Both the position numbers and the translations under genes were made by a program. Positions 1 through 8,466 of a stretch of 35,919 nt of DNA are shown piece by piece. This DNA comes from Planctomycetota bacterium (GTDB lineage: Bacteria; Planctomycetota; UBA1135; UBA2386): the NCBI GenBank assembly GCA_016793305.1, contig JAEUHU010000562.1, positions 1-35,919 of the forward strand. Direction: 5' to 3'. How positions within the stretch are numbered: the stretch's first letter is position 1; every line of letters begins with the position of its first letter. A model generated the notes under the pieces. It was not told the DNA's origin. It saw only the letters and a program-made list of their open reading frames with translations, and did not search any database.

Positions 1-1
1 G

Positions 2-868
2 GGCCTGTCGCGGCTGTTCTCCGGGCGCAAGCTCGACGACGCGTTCCTCGACGAGCTCGAGGAGGTGCTCTACAACAGCGACCTCGGGCCGGTCGGCACG
101 CAGGTCGTCGAGACGCTGAAGGTCGCCTACAAGAAGAAGGAAGTGAAGGAGACCGCCGAGGTGCCGGCGTTCCTGCGCAAGAAGCTGGTCGAGCTGCTGG
201 CCGGCTGCGAAGCGCCGCTGGCGCGCGCCCCGAAGGGCCCGACCGTGGTGATGATCGTCGGCGTCAACGGCGCCGGCAAGACGACCTCGATCGCCAAGCT
301 GGCGCGGCATCTGCAGCAGCAGGGCAAGAGCGTGATGGTCGGTGCCGGCGACACGTTCCGCGCCGCCGCCGTGGAGCAGCTGACGCTGTGGGCCGAGCGC
401 CTCCAGATCCCGATCGTGAAGCAGGGCCACGGCGCCGATCCGGCCGCGGTCGCGTTCGACGCGGTCTCAGCCGCGGTGGCGCGCAAGGTCGACTACCTGC
501 TGCTCGACACCGCCGGTCGCCTGCACACGCAGAAGAACCTGATGACCGAGCTCGAGAAGATCGTGCGCGTCGTCAAGAAGCAGCTGCCCGAGGCGCCGCA
601 CGAGACGCTGCTGGTGCTCGACGCGACCACCGGCCAGAACGCGATCCGCCAGGCCAGCGAGTTCGCCCGTTCGGCGCCGGTCAGCGGGCTGATCCTCGCG
701 AAGATGGACGGCACCGCGAAGGGCGGGGCCCTGTTCGGCATCCGCTCGGTGCTGCCGGTGCCGGTCAAGTTCCTCGCCGTCGGCGAGGGCATCGACGACC
801 TCGAGCCGTTCGCGGTGCAAGGCTTCGTCGACGCGATCCTGAAGTTCGACCACGCGCCCTCGGCATGA
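2..868 (+). CDS. ftsY: FtsY, signal recognition particle receptor GTPase (5' truncated)
   Basis: FtsY is the membrane-associated SRP receptor. It forms a GTP-dependent heterodimer with Ffh and delivers ribosome-nascent-chain complexes to SecYEG. The reading frame is open from base 2, where an NG-domain helix typical of FtsY is read (DDAFLDELEEVLYNSDLG), so the start lies outside the window. The internal GTG at 65 is not the real start. The SRP GTPase signatures follow in order: P-loop GVNGAGKTT near 260-290, DTFRAAA near 350, DTAGR near 509, AKMDGTAKGG near 697 and a closing GEGIDDLEPF near 783. The acidic A domain found in some FtsY proteins cannot be judged. The stop overlaps the next start by 4 bases (ATGA at 865-868), suggesting translational coupling. 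Identification is firm. Confidence 0.97.
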   Translation, partial: GLSRLFSGRKLDDAFLDELEEVLYNSDLGPVGTQVVETLKVAYKKKEVKETAEVPAFLRKKLVELLAGCEAPLARAPKGPTVVMIVGVNGAGKTTSIAKLARHLQQQGKSVMVGAGDTFRAAAVEQLTLWAERLQIPIVKQGHGADPAAVAFDAVSAAVARKVDYLLLDTAGRLHTQKNLMTELEKIVRVVKKQLPEAPHETLLVLDATTGQNAIRQASEFARSAPVSGLILAKMDGTAKGGALFGIRSVLPVPVKFLAVGEGIDDLEPFAVQGFVDAILKFDHAPSA

Positions 869-2958
869 GCGGGGCCCTGGCGAACGGGGCCCTGGCGAGC
901 CCGGCCGCGCGTGCCCCCCGCCGCTTCGCCGCGGCCCTGTGGCTGACGGCGCTGGTGCTGCCGTTCCACCCGCTGTGGGTCGACTTCGAACAGGTCCGCC
1001 GCGGCCTCTTGCTGCTGCTGGCCGGCACCAGCCTGATCCTGCTGCCGTCGCTGCGGCCGGTGCGCGGCGAACGCGCGGCGCTGGGCTTCGTCGGCTTCCT
1101 GCTGCTGTGCGGCCTGCTGCGCGGCTTCGGCGACGCGTTCCTGCGCGACGAGCGCACGCCCGCGTCGTTCCAGATCTGGGAAGCGGTGGCGAGCCTCGCC
1201 CATTGGCTGGCCCTCGGCGTGGCCCTGCGGCTCGGCGCCCGTTGGCGCGACGAAGCGCCGGTGCCGTTCGCGGCCCTGCTGCTGACCACGTCGCTGTTCG
1301 GCCTGCTGCAGCGCACAGGCCTCGCCGAGATCGCCGGCTACGGCGTCGAACGCGAACCGGTGTCGGTGTTCGGCAACGGCAACGTCGCCAGCGAGTGGAC
1401 CGCGGTCACCGGGATGGTGGTCGCGGTGCTGTGCGAACGCTGCGCCGGGCGAACGCGCGCGCTGCTGCTCGGCTCGCTCGGTGCCGCGGCCGCCTACCTG
1501 GTCGTGAACGGCTCGCGCTCGGGCCTGATCGCGTTGCCGATCGGCCTCGTGCTGCTGGCCGTGCTGCGGCGCAAGCAGGCGCCGTGGGCCCCGCTGCTCG
1601 CAGCCCTCGCCGGCGCCCTGCTCGGTGCGGTGCTGCACAAGGGCCTGCCGCGCCCGGAGCTGGCCGACCCCGCCGCCGCCACCGCCGAACTGCAGCGTGG
1701 CACCAACACCCTGCAGGTGCGATTCGAGATCGCCAAGGGCACCACGCGCCTGTTCGGCGAGTCGCCGATCTTCGGCCACGGGCCCGGCCAGTTCGCGGTG
1801 CACTACCCGCGGTTCCGCAGCTCGGACGAGATCGAGCTGTCGAGCCACGGGCGCCAGTTCGCCACCGAGGTGCGCACCGCCCACGACGACTGGCTCGAAC
1901 TGCTGGTCGAAGGGGGGCTGCCGGCCCTGGTGCTGTTCGCCGCCCTGCTGTTCGTGCTGCAGCGCGAGCAGCGAGACAAGGCGAACCTGCTGCCGCTGTT
2001 CGTGCTGTTGCTGCTGATGCTGGTGCGCTCGCCGCTCGGCAACGCCCCGGCGATCACCGCGGCGTTGTGGCTGTGCGGCGAACCCCGCGCGATCGCCCCG
2101 GTGGCGGCCTGGCGCCGGCCGCTCGCCGTCGTGCTCGGCCTGGGCATGGCGCTGCTCGGCTTCCTGCCGGTGGCGGCGAACTGCGCGATCACGTCGTTCC
2201 AGCGCCCGGTGCCAACCGGCCAGCAGCGGCCGATCGAAGCGGCCGCGGCGGCGGCCTGGTGGATGCCCTACGAGCCGCGCTGGCTGCAGCTGCTGGCGCA
2301 ATCCGAACTGCTGCGCGACAACCTCGCCGGAGCCCGCCGGCACGCCGCCGCCGCGGTGGCGCTGCGGCCGTTCGATCCGCAGCTCTACGAGCTGCTGGTC
2401 GAAGTGCTGGTGCGCGGCAAGGCGTTCGACCAGGCGCGCTCGCTGGTGCGTTTCGCACTGTCGATCGACCCGGTGCACCCGGAACTGCGCATGTGGAACA
2501 GCTGGCTCGCGATGCAGCGCGGCGCCGTCGGCGAGGCGATCGCCGCGGTCGCCGAGGCGCCGCATGCGCGCCTGCGCCAGCAGCTCGCCGAGCACTTCGC
2601 GGCGCTGGCCGATGCCAGCGGGAACGACGAAGCGAGCGCCCGCTTCCGCGCCGAGCACCACTTCGTCGCCGCCCTCGACGGGCTCGGCGACAAGTCCCCC
2701 GAACGGCTCGAGGCCACCAAGCAGCACGTCAAGGAGCTGACGGTCGCGATGCAGCAGGCGCGCGTGCGCGACGCACGGCCGCTGGTGCTCGGCGCCCTGC
2801 ACTTCCTCGACCGAGGCATGGTGCAGGACGTGATCGACTACGGCCGCGCCTCGGCGAAGCAGCCGGCCCTGCAGCCCTACCAGCGCGCGCTGCTCGGCGC
2901 CCAGCTCGAGCGGCTGCGGCAGTTCGAGGCGTGGCAGCCGTTCCTCGACGCGCGCTGA
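865..2958 (+). CDS. O-antigen ligase / Wzy_C-like membrane protein with TPR tail
   Basis: A 697-residue protein. The first ~435 residues are a polytopic membrane domain with about a dozen hydrophobic segments. It carries the arrangement seen in O-antigen ligase (WaaL) and Wzy-type polymerases: an arginine-rich NGSRSGLIALP block near residue 215, and a large loop with GHGPGQFAVHYPRF near 304 followed by AHDDWLELLVEGGLPAL. These proteins join or polymerise lipid-linked glycans on the periplasmic face. The C-terminal ~250 residues are soluble, alanine-rich and TPR-like, as in many large bacterial members. The ATG at 865 overlaps the ftsY stop, so it is probably cotranscribed with ftsY. The sequence alone cannot tell ligase from polymerase. 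Its stop lies 4 bases from the stop of the convergent gene on the other strand, and no terminator hairpin is evident. Confidence 0.82.
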   Translation: MSGALANGALASPAARAPRRFAAALWLTALVLPFHPLWVDFEQVRRGLLLLLAGTSLILLPSLRPVRGERAALGFVGFLLLCGLLRGFGDAFLRDERTPASFQIWEAVASLAHWLALGVALRLGARWRDEAPVPFAALLLTTSLFGLLQRTGLAEIAGYGVEREPVSVFGNGNVASEWTAVTGMVVAVLCERCAGRTRALLLGSLGAAAAYLVVNGSRSGLIALPIGLVLLAVLRRKQAPWAPLLAALAGALLGAVLHKGLPRPELADPAAATAELQRGTNTLQVRFEIAKGTTRLFGESPIFGHGPGQFAVHYPRFRSSDEIELSSHGRQFATEVRTAHDDWLELLVEGGLPALVLFAALLFVLQREQRDKANLLPLFVLLLLMLVRSPLGNAPAITAALWLCGEPRAIAPVAAWRRPLAVVLGLGMALLGFLPVAANCAITSFQRPVPTGQQRPIEAAAAAAWWMPYEPRWLQLLAQSELLRDNLAGARRHAAAAVALRPFDPQLYELLVEVLVRGKAFDQARSLVRFALSIDPVHPELRMWNSWLAMQRGAVGEAIAAVAEAPHARLRQQLAEHFAALADASGNDEASARFRAEHHFVAALDGLGDKSPERLEATKQHVKELTVAMQQARVRDARPLVLGALHFLDRGMVQDVIDYGRASAKQPALQPYQRALLGAQLERLRQFEAWQPFLDAR

Positions 2959-2962
2959 CGAC

Positions 2963-3334
2963 TCAGGCGCGCAGCGCCATCGCGAAGCCGATCGCCTCGA
3001 ACAGGACCAGCCCTGCGGCGATCGCCTGCGCCACCCAGCCGAGCCGCCGCGGCAGTTCGCGCAGCAGCAGGAGCAGTGCCACGAACAGCAGCAGGGTCGC
3101 GGTGCCACCGACGACGAAGAACCAGGCGCCGTCGCAACGGCACAGCGCCGGCACCAGCGCGCCGGGCACCATCGGCAGCGACAGCAGGTAGCTGCCGAGG
3201 CAGTGGCCACAGTCGCGCAGCATGCCGGTGACGACGGGCACCAAGGTCGGTAGCCACAAGGTCGCGGCCGCGTGCCGGAGCGCTCCCCGCCAGGACAGCC
3301 CGAGTGCCGTCGGCCCCGCGTCGATCGCGCTCAT
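2963..3334 (-). CDS. Small membrane protein with CxxC motifs, unknown function
   Basis: A 123-residue protein with about three hydrophobic segments (roughly residues 24-38, 45-63 and 69-90) plus a more weakly hydrophobic C-terminal stretch. A cysteine cluster, CGHC followed by CRC about 24 residues later, lies in and beside the second segment. That spacing could bind a metal or form disulfides, but I recognise no family. The ATG overlaps the stop of the upstream SGNH hydrolase (TCAT at 3331-3334 is ATGA on the minus strand), so the gene is the last member of the minus-strand run that starts with nagB. It is probably translated together with the hydrolase. No function is assigned. Confidence 0.75.
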   Translation of the reverse strand: MSAIDAGPTALGLSWRGALRHAAATLWLPTLVPVVTGMLRDCGHCLGSYLLSLPMVPGALVPALCRCDGAWFFVVGGTATLLLFVALLLLLRELPRRLGWVAQAIAAGLVLFEAIGFAMALRA

Positions 3335-4266
3335 CGGTGCCTGCGCTCCTTCGCTTCACCGACCTTCCCTTCGCCGGGTTTCGCCTCGCCGGCCTTCGGC
3401 TTCGCCGCCTGCAGCGCCTCGAGATCGGCTTCGGCACCACACGCCGCCACGAACTGCTCGAACGTCCAGGCCTGCTTGCGCAGCGGATGGTCCGCGGCGA
3501 ACAGCTGCTGCAAGGTCGGCTGCAGCGTGTGGCCGAGGAACGCCATGCCGAGGCGGTTGGCGTGCAGACGATCCCCCTGCAACAACGCTCCCGGCGGCGT
3601 CTGCAGCGGACCGTTGGCGAGCGGCAGCACGACGCCGGCGGTCTTCATCTGGGCCACGGTCGCGGCGAGCGGCACGAGGCGCACGTTGCCGTGCGCCGCG
3701 ACCCAGGCCGCGAGGTCGGCGTTCAGCTGCTGCAGCACGGGAGCACTCGGGATCTGGGCTGGCGCCAGCATGCGCGCCGCGGCGCCCTGGAAGTCGGGCA
3801 GGTCGCCGATCACCACCGGCACCTCGACCGACGCGAGCAGCTCGAGCCCCTTCTGCAACAGCGCGCGCCGGGCCGTGGCCTCGTCGCCGCCGACCCGGCC
3901 GTAGGCGAACCAGAACGGGAAGTCGACCGCGACCACCGCGTCGGGCTTCGCCTTCTGCGCCGCCTTGATCTGCTCGCCGCCGATGCGCTCCGGAGCGGTG
4001 AACATCATCATCATCGCGGTCGGCGAATGCGTGCTCGCCTTGGCGTGCTCGCCGCACCATTCCTTCAGCAGGTGGTGCATCGACACCGTGTCGCCGGGCT
4101 CGGTGGCGCCGGTGAACGGACCGTCCTTGAAGCCACCGCTGACACTGGCGCCGATCACGCGCAGGTGCACCAGCCTGGGCTCGGCAGCCGGGGCCGCAGC
4201 GGGCTCCTGCGCCGACGACGCACCGACCAACCACCACGAGACGAGCAACGACGACAGACGCAGCAT
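3331..4266 (-). CDS. Secreted SGNH/GDSL-type hydrolase
   Basis: A 311-residue exported protein. Residues 1-20 form a signal peptide ending near ASSAQ. The block-I serine lies in VIGASVSGG (Ser41; GAS instead of GDS), and the block-V dyad is in GDRLHANRLG (Asp232, His235), so a serine esterase or acetyl-esterase fold is likely. The last ~25 residues are lysine- and glutamate-rich and low in complexity. Known SGNH enzymes remove acyl groups from sugars, including acetyl groups on peptidoglycan. Lying 20 bases downstream of the NagZ-AmiE fusion, it could deacetylate cell-wall fragments, but that is inference from position. The ATG at 4266 was chosen because it directly precedes the signal peptide. 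An ATG repeat within the gene (near 4003-4014) encodes four methionines in a row. Confidence 0.8.
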   Translation of the reverse strand: MLRLSSLLVSWWLVGASSAQEPAAAPAAEPRLVHLRVIGASVSGGFKDGPFTGATEPGDTVSMHHLLKEWCGEHAKASTHSPTAMMMMFTAPERIGGEQIKAAQKAKPDAVVAVDFPFWFAYGRVGGDEATARRALLQKGLELLASVEVPVVIGDLPDFQGAAARMLAPAQIPSAPVLQQLNADLAAWVAAHGNVRLVPLAATVAQMKTAGVVLPLANGPLQTPPGALLQGDRLHANRLGMAFLGHTLQPTLQQLFAADHPLRKQAWTFEQFVAACGAEADLEALQAAKPKAGEAKPGEGKVGEAKERRHR

Positions 4267-4286
4267 GCGGGGTTCCTCCGGGGACG

Positions 4287-7091
4287 TCAGCGTAGCGCCT
4301 GCAGCACGAGATCGTGCAAGGCACGCCGCACCGCCTGGATCTTGTTGTTGACGCGCGTCGGATGCACGCGGTTCGTCAGCAGCACCACGCACAGGTCGTT
4401 CCGCGGATCGCACCACAGCGACGTGCCGGTGAAGCCGGTGTGCGCGAACGTGCCCGGCGGCACCTCGCTGCCCGCCCACCCACCGCTCGCCGGGAGCTGG
4501 AAGCCGAGCCCACGCGAGCTGTCGCCGAAGCCCGCCGGCCGGGTCGCGAGCTCGACCAGCGAGCGCGGCAGCAGCCCCCGGCCGCCGCCGAGCAGCGTCG
4601 TGCCGTACTCCAGCACGTCGCGCCCCGTGGCGAACAGGCCAGCGTGCCCGCTGACACCGCCCATCGCGAACGCGTTCTCGTCGTGCACGTGGCCACGCAC
4701 GATCCCACCGCGCCGTTCGTCGTGTTCGGTCGGCGCAGCACCCGGCAGGCCCGGCCCGTCGCTCGGCGCCCAGCTGGCCCCGTGCAGTCCGAACGGCGTC
4801 AGCACCTCGCGCTGCACCACCCGTTCGAAGCTCTCGCCGGTCGCCGCTTCGACCACCGCCATCAGCAGCACGAAGCCGAGGTCGCTGTAGGTCGGACCAC
4901 TGCCAGGCTCGTACATCAGCCCCTCTCGCAGCGTCGCCTGCACGATCGCCGCCTTGCCGGACAGCGTGCGGTAGTAGCGTTCGTAGGCCGGCAGCCCGCC
5001 CTGGTGCGCCAGCAGGTGCCGCACGGTGACGCGCGCCTTGCCGACTCCGGCGAACTCCGGCAGCCACTTCTGCACCGGATCGTCGAGCGACAGCACGCCG
5101 CGCGCACAGAGCCGCAGCACCACCGGCAGCGTCGCCACGACCTTGGTCAGCGACGCGAGGTCGAACGGCGTGTCGACGCGCATCGGCGGCGCGTCCGAGG
5201 CGTAGCCGTGCCGACCGACCGCGAGTTCGACGAAGCGATGGCCGTGCCGCGCGACGAGGCACACCGCACCGGGGAACGCGCCGTCCGCGACCGCGGCGTC
5301 CAGCAGGTCGCGCACCTGCTTCGGCAGCTCGGCAGCGAGGCCGACATCGTCCCCGGATCCAGTGGCGTCGACATACGCCGACGCGCCGGTGCCGCCATCG
5401 GCTTGCCCCGGGATCGCCACCGGCAGGCGCCCGAGCAGCGGCGCCTGGCCGCGCAGTGCCGCGGCCGCGCGGGCCAGCACGGGCTCGGTGGCGACATAGC
5501 CGCACACGAGCGTGTCGGCCGCCGGCAGCAACTGCGCCACGTAGGGCGTGCCGAACGACACCAGCACCACGTCCTGCTCGGCACGCAGCACGTCCAGCAC
5601 CGGCTGGGCCATGGTCTGAACGGGGCCGAGTTCGCGCACGAAGAAGCAGGTCGCGAGCACCACCCGTTCGGCCGCGGCGATCGTGCGCAGCGCCGCGGTG
5701 ACCTGGTCGGGCCCACTCGTCGACGACAGGCGCACGACCTCCGGAGCGACCACGCCGACGAGGCCCGCAGCGAACGCGTCGCCGGCCGCTTCGTCCTTGT
5801 CGAGCAGCAGCACGAGCTGCGTGTTCGCCGCCCGCCGCTCGTCGAGCGGCAGCTGGTCGCCGCGGTCGTGCACCAGGGTCAGTCCCCGCGCGGCGATGCG
5901 CGCAGCGGTGGCCTTCGCCTCCGCCGTCGCGATCCGCTGCTGCCAGTCGGGGGCGGTGCGGCCAGAGCCACGCAGCAGCCCGACCTTCGCCTTGGCACGG
6001 AGCACCCGTCGCACCGCCGCATCGAGGCGCGCCTGTGGCACCCGCCCGGAGCGCACCGCGGCGGCCACTGCAGCCCGCGCCGCCATCGGATCGGGTGGCA
6101 TCAGCAGCACGTCGGCGCCGGCGAGCAGTGCCTGCACCGCCACCTCTTCCGGCGGCAGCGCCCCGTTCACGCCGGCCATGTCGAGCGCGTCGGTGACGAT
6201 CAGACCCTGGAAGCCGAGCCGCTCGCGCAGCACGCCGGTCAGGATGCGATGGCTCAGCGTCGCCGGCACGCGCGGATCCTCGCCGAGCCCGGGCACGCTG
6301 AGATGCCCGGTCATCACCGAGTCGAGGCCGTCCTGCACCGCCGTCGCGAACGGCAGCAGCTCGATGCGGTCGAGCCGCGCCGCGTCCCCGGGCACCGCCG
6401 CGAGTCCGAGGTGGGAATCGGTGCTGACGTCACCGTGCCCCGGGAAGTGCTTGCCGCAGGCCAGCAGGCCGCTCTGTTGCACGCCGCGCACGAACGCGCT
6501 GCCGAGCCGCGCCACCAGGGCCGGATCCTCGCCGAAGCTGCGCGTGTTGATGATCGGGTTCGCCGGGTTGCTGTTGACGTCGAGCACCGGGGCGAACACC
6601 CAGTGGAAGCCGAGCGCCTTCGCTTCCTCGCCGGTCACCCGCCCCATCGCGAAGGCCAGCTCGGCCGAGCCAGTGGCGCCGACCAGCATCTGGTTGCCGA
6701 GTTCGGTGGCGCCCTCGAGCCGCGCCCACACGCCGGCTTCGAAGTCGCTGGCCAGCAGCAACGGCACCTTCGCGACCGCCTGCAGCTGCGGGATCAACGC
6801 CGCCGCGTGCTCGACGCGGCCGAGGCTCAGGATCACGCCGCCGAGCTCGGCGTCGCGCACCGCGGCGAGCAGCGCCGCGTGGTTCGTCGTGTCGCCCTTC
6901 TTCTCCTCGCGCGACAGGCTCCAGACCAGGAACAGCTGGCCGGCCTTCTGTTCGAGGGTCAGGCTGGCCATCAGCGCCTCGACGGGGTCGGCCTCACGAG
7001 CCGGCGACTGCTGGGCAGCTGCGGGCAGGCTCGCCAAGGCGAGCACCGCGGCGACAACGGCGAACGAGCACGACGATCGCAAGGCGGCCAT
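4287..7091 (-). CDS. NagZ-AmiE fusion: GH3 N-acetylglucosaminidase plus class C beta-lactamase-like domain
   Basis: A 934-residue exported protein with a signal peptide at residues 1-27. Residues ~35-375 are a GH3 beta-N-acetylglucosaminidase domain of NagZ type. KHFPGHGDVSTDSH (214-227) holds the Asp225/His227 acid-base dyad, and VTDALDM puts the nucleophile at Asp301. Residues ~380-585 look like the GH3 C-terminal domain. Residues ~592-934 are a serine hydrolase of the class C beta-lactamase/AmiE family: SLTK (Ser647, Lys650), YSD (Tyr735) and HTG (884-886), with the VHDENAFAMGG...GHAGLF block common in this branch. NagZ removes GlcNAc from peptidoglycan ends, and AmiE-type enzymes cut the MurNAc-L-Ala bond. 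In B. subtilis these are separate neighbouring genes; similar fusions are known from Bacteroidota. The substrate of the second half is inferred. It lies in the nagB run. Confidence 0.9.
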   Translation of the reverse strand: MAALRSSCSFAVVAAVLALASLPAAAQQSPAREADPVEALMASLTLEQKAGQLFLVWSLSREEKKGDTTNHAALLAAVRDAELGGVILSLGRVEHAAALIPQLQAVAKVPLLLASDFEAGVWARLEGATELGNQMLVGATGSAELAFAMGRVTGEEAKALGFHWVFAPVLDVNSNPANPIINTRSFGEDPALVARLGSAFVRGVQQSGLLACGKHFPGHGDVSTDSHLGLAAVPGDAARLDRIELLPFATAVQDGLDSVMTGHLSVPGLGEDPRVPATLSHRILTGVLRERLGFQGLIVTDALDMAGVNGALPPEEVAVQALLAGADVLLMPPDPMAARAAVAAAVRSGRVPQARLDAAVRRVLRAKAKVGLLRGSGRTAPDWQQRIATAEAKATAARIAARGLTLVHDRGDQLPLDERRAANTQLVLLLDKDEAAGDAFAAGLVGVVAPEVVRLSSTSGPDQVTAALRTIAAAERVVLATCFFVRELGPVQTMAQPVLDVLRAEQDVVLVSFGTPYVAQLLPAADTLVCGYVATEPVLARAAAALRGQAPLLGRLPVAIPGQADGGTGASAYVDATGSGDDVGLAAELPKQVRDLLDAAVADGAFPGAVCLVARHGHRFVELAVGRHGYASDAPPMRVDTPFDLASLTKVVATLPVVLRLCARGVLSLDDPVQKWLPEFAGVGKARVTVRHLLAHQGGLPAYERYYRTLSGKAAIVQATLREGLMYEPGSGPTYSDLGFVLLMAVVEAATGESFERVVQREVLTPFGLHGASWAPSDGPGLPGAAPTEHDERRGGIVRGHVHDENAFAMGGVSGHAGLFATGRDVLEYGTTLLGGGRGLLPRSLVELATRPAGFGDSSRGLGFQLPASGGWAGSEVPPGTFAHTGFTGTSLWCDPRNDLCVVLLTNRVHPTRVNNKIQAVRRALHDLVLQALR

Positions 7092-7128
7092 CACGACGGC
7101 AGCGTAGCGAGGAGCCTGCGCCGGCGCG

Positions 7129-7638
7129 TCAGACGAGGAAGCGATCGAACGGCTCGGCGTAGCAGACCCGACCAAAGGGCGGCGCCGTGGGATCCAGCAC
7201 CAGGACCTGGAACTCCGGACCGCCGCCGAAGTCGCTGTCGCAGCCGAGGCGATCGGCCGACACGAATCCGAAGCGCCCGTAGTACACCGGATCCCCGAGC
7301 ACCACGACGAACGACGCGCCCAGCGCCAGCACCGCGCCGAGCAGCTCGTCGACGAGAGCCGCGCCGATACCGCGTCGCTGCCACGCAGGATCGACCGCGA
7401 GCGGGGCGAGACCGACCCCGCGTGGCCCCGCCGGCGGCCGCAGCCGACTCGCCAGCACATGGCCGACCACACGCCCACCGACCGTGGCGACTCGTTCCAC
7501 CACGACGTCGCCGCCGGCACGCAGCGCCTCGACGAGCTGCGCCTCCGCCGCAGTCGGGAAGGCCGAGCGCAACACGTGGGCGATCGGCACGTGGTCGCCG
7601 GTCGCCGCCGGGCGGACGTTCACGAGCCGGCGCGCCAT
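7129..7638 (-). CDS. GNAT-family N-acetyltransferase, YhbS-like
   Basis: A 169-residue cytoplasmic protein of the GNAT fold, which transfers acetyl from acetyl-CoA to an amine. The acetyl-CoA pyrophosphate-binding loop is AWQRRGIGAAL (motif A, Q/RxxGxG/A), preceded by the beta-strand LAPLAVDP. The stretch VVLGDPVYYGRFGF matches the YhbS-like subgroup, whose substrates are mostly unknown. The ATG at 7638 starts 19 bases inside the 3' end of nagB, so the two genes are coupled. The stop is 37 bases before the NagZ-AmiE start. Its place between nagB and the fusion raises the possibility that it acetylates an amino sugar (a GlcN-6-P or GlcNAc branch), but no residue proves this. Confidence 0.85.
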   Translation of the reverse strand: MARRLVNVRPAATGDHVPIAHVLRSAFPTAAEAQLVEALRAGGDVVVERVATVGGRVVGHVLASRLRPPAGPRGVGLAPLAVDPAWQRRGIGAALVDELLGAVLALGASFVVVLGDPVYYGRFGFVSADRLGCDSDFGGGPEFQVLVLDPTAPPFGRVCYAEPFDRFLV

Positions 7639-8369
7639 TCGCTCGCCGCGTCGACGTCGAGCAGCACGTGCGCGTCGCCGTGCCGACGCAGCACACTCGC
7701 CGGGCAGTGCGGCCCGACCTCGCCGGCCAGCATCGCCCGCACCGCGGCCGCCTTCTGCGGGCCGAACGCGCACAGCACGAGCCGCTTCGCCCGCAGGATC
7801 GTCGCGAGCCCCGAGGTCACCGCCTGCCGCGGCGGCTCGTCGGGCGCGAAGCGCCCGCGTGCGTCCTGCCGCGTGGTCGCCGCCAGCGTGGTGACGTGGA
7901 AGCCGCGGTCGAACGGGGTGCCCGGTTCGTTGAACGCGAGGTGGCCGTTGCGGCCGATGCCGAGCAGTTGCAGCCCGACGCCGCCGCGTTCGGCGAGGCG
8001 CCGTTCGTGGGCCTGCAACGAAGCCTCGGCCCCATCGCTCGGCACCGGCAGGAAGCGCCCTTCCTGGCGCCATCGTCGCAGCGGCGGGCACAGGCCTTCG
8101 AGCTCGTGCACCATGCCCCCTCGCTGCTCGGGCGCGAACCCCAGGTACTCGTCGAGATGCGTGCTCCACAGCCGGCCGAGTTCCAGGCCCGGCGCGCCGT
8201 CAGCGGCGCCCAGCGCGCGCAGGAATGCGGTGAACGTCGCCCCGGTCGCGAAGCCGAGCCCGGGCCGGCTCGCCCCGGCCAGCAGCCGGCGCACTTCGTC
8301 GAGCAGCAGCGGCACCGCGTCGGCAGCGGACGGCAGCACGGCGACGGACGGCAACGACGAGGGCGGCAT
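7620..8369 (-). CDS. nagB: Glucosamine-6-phosphate deaminase NagB
   Basis: NagB converts glucosamine-6-phosphate to fructose-6-phosphate and ammonia, the step that brings amino sugars into glycolysis. The 249-residue protein has the expected length. Diagnostic motifs are LGIGRNGHLAFNEPG (residues 136-150, with His143 and Glu148) and STHLDEYLG (Asp73). Asn at 141, where E. coli has Asp, is also found in other NagB proteins, so I do not read it as loss of function. The ATG at 8369 is the most likely start; a longer in-frame extension upstream looks like unconstrained sequence. It is the first gene of a five-gene minus-strand run and diverges from the Rsm22-like gene across 97 bases. With MurQ and NamZ in the window, it completes the lower part of amino-sugar salvage, apart from NagA. 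Confidence 0.92.
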   Translation of the reverse strand: MPPSSLPSVAVLPSAADAVPLLLDEVRRLLAGASRPGLGFATGATFTAFLRALGAADGAPGLELGRLWSTHLDEYLGFAPEQRGGMVHELEGLCPPLRRWRQEGRFLPVPSDGAEASLQAHERRLAERGGVGLQLLGIGRNGHLAFNEPGTPFDRGFHVTTLAATTRQDARGRFAPDEPPRQAVTSGLATILRAKRLVLCAFGPQKAAAVRAMLAGEVGPHCPASVLRRHGDAHVLLDVDAASEWRAGS

Positions 8370-8466
8370 CGGGTCGCCGCACAATGCCCGCAGCAGACGG
8401 CGACGGCAAGCCGAGCCCCGCGGGACGCTGCGTGACCTCGCCGCCCCTTCGCGGCACGATGCGTCG

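Noticed and set aside
493..3210. A 905-codon open frame on the minus strand across the O-antigen-ligase-like gene
   Set aside because: Long antisense frames are expected at this GC content. The translation is Arg/Gln/His-rich with no motif, while the plus-strand protein has clear helices and family motifs.
4003..4014. Run of four ATG codons (minus strand) as a microsatellite or phase-variable tract
   Set aside because: Only four trinucleotide units, in frame within a conserved gene. Too short to be a convincing variable repeat.
3331..4324. A minus-strand frame of ~322 codons (3356-4324) as an alternative to the SGNH hydrolase
   Set aside because: It is a shadow of the hydrolase in another frame, Arg-rich and lacking the Ser/Asp/His blocks.
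7620..7750. Asn instead of Asp in the NagB GIGxxGH motif as a sign of inactivity
   Set aside because: Asn at this place is found in other working NagB proteins, and the His and Glu of the motif are kept. (The residue itself is encoded near 7947-7949.)
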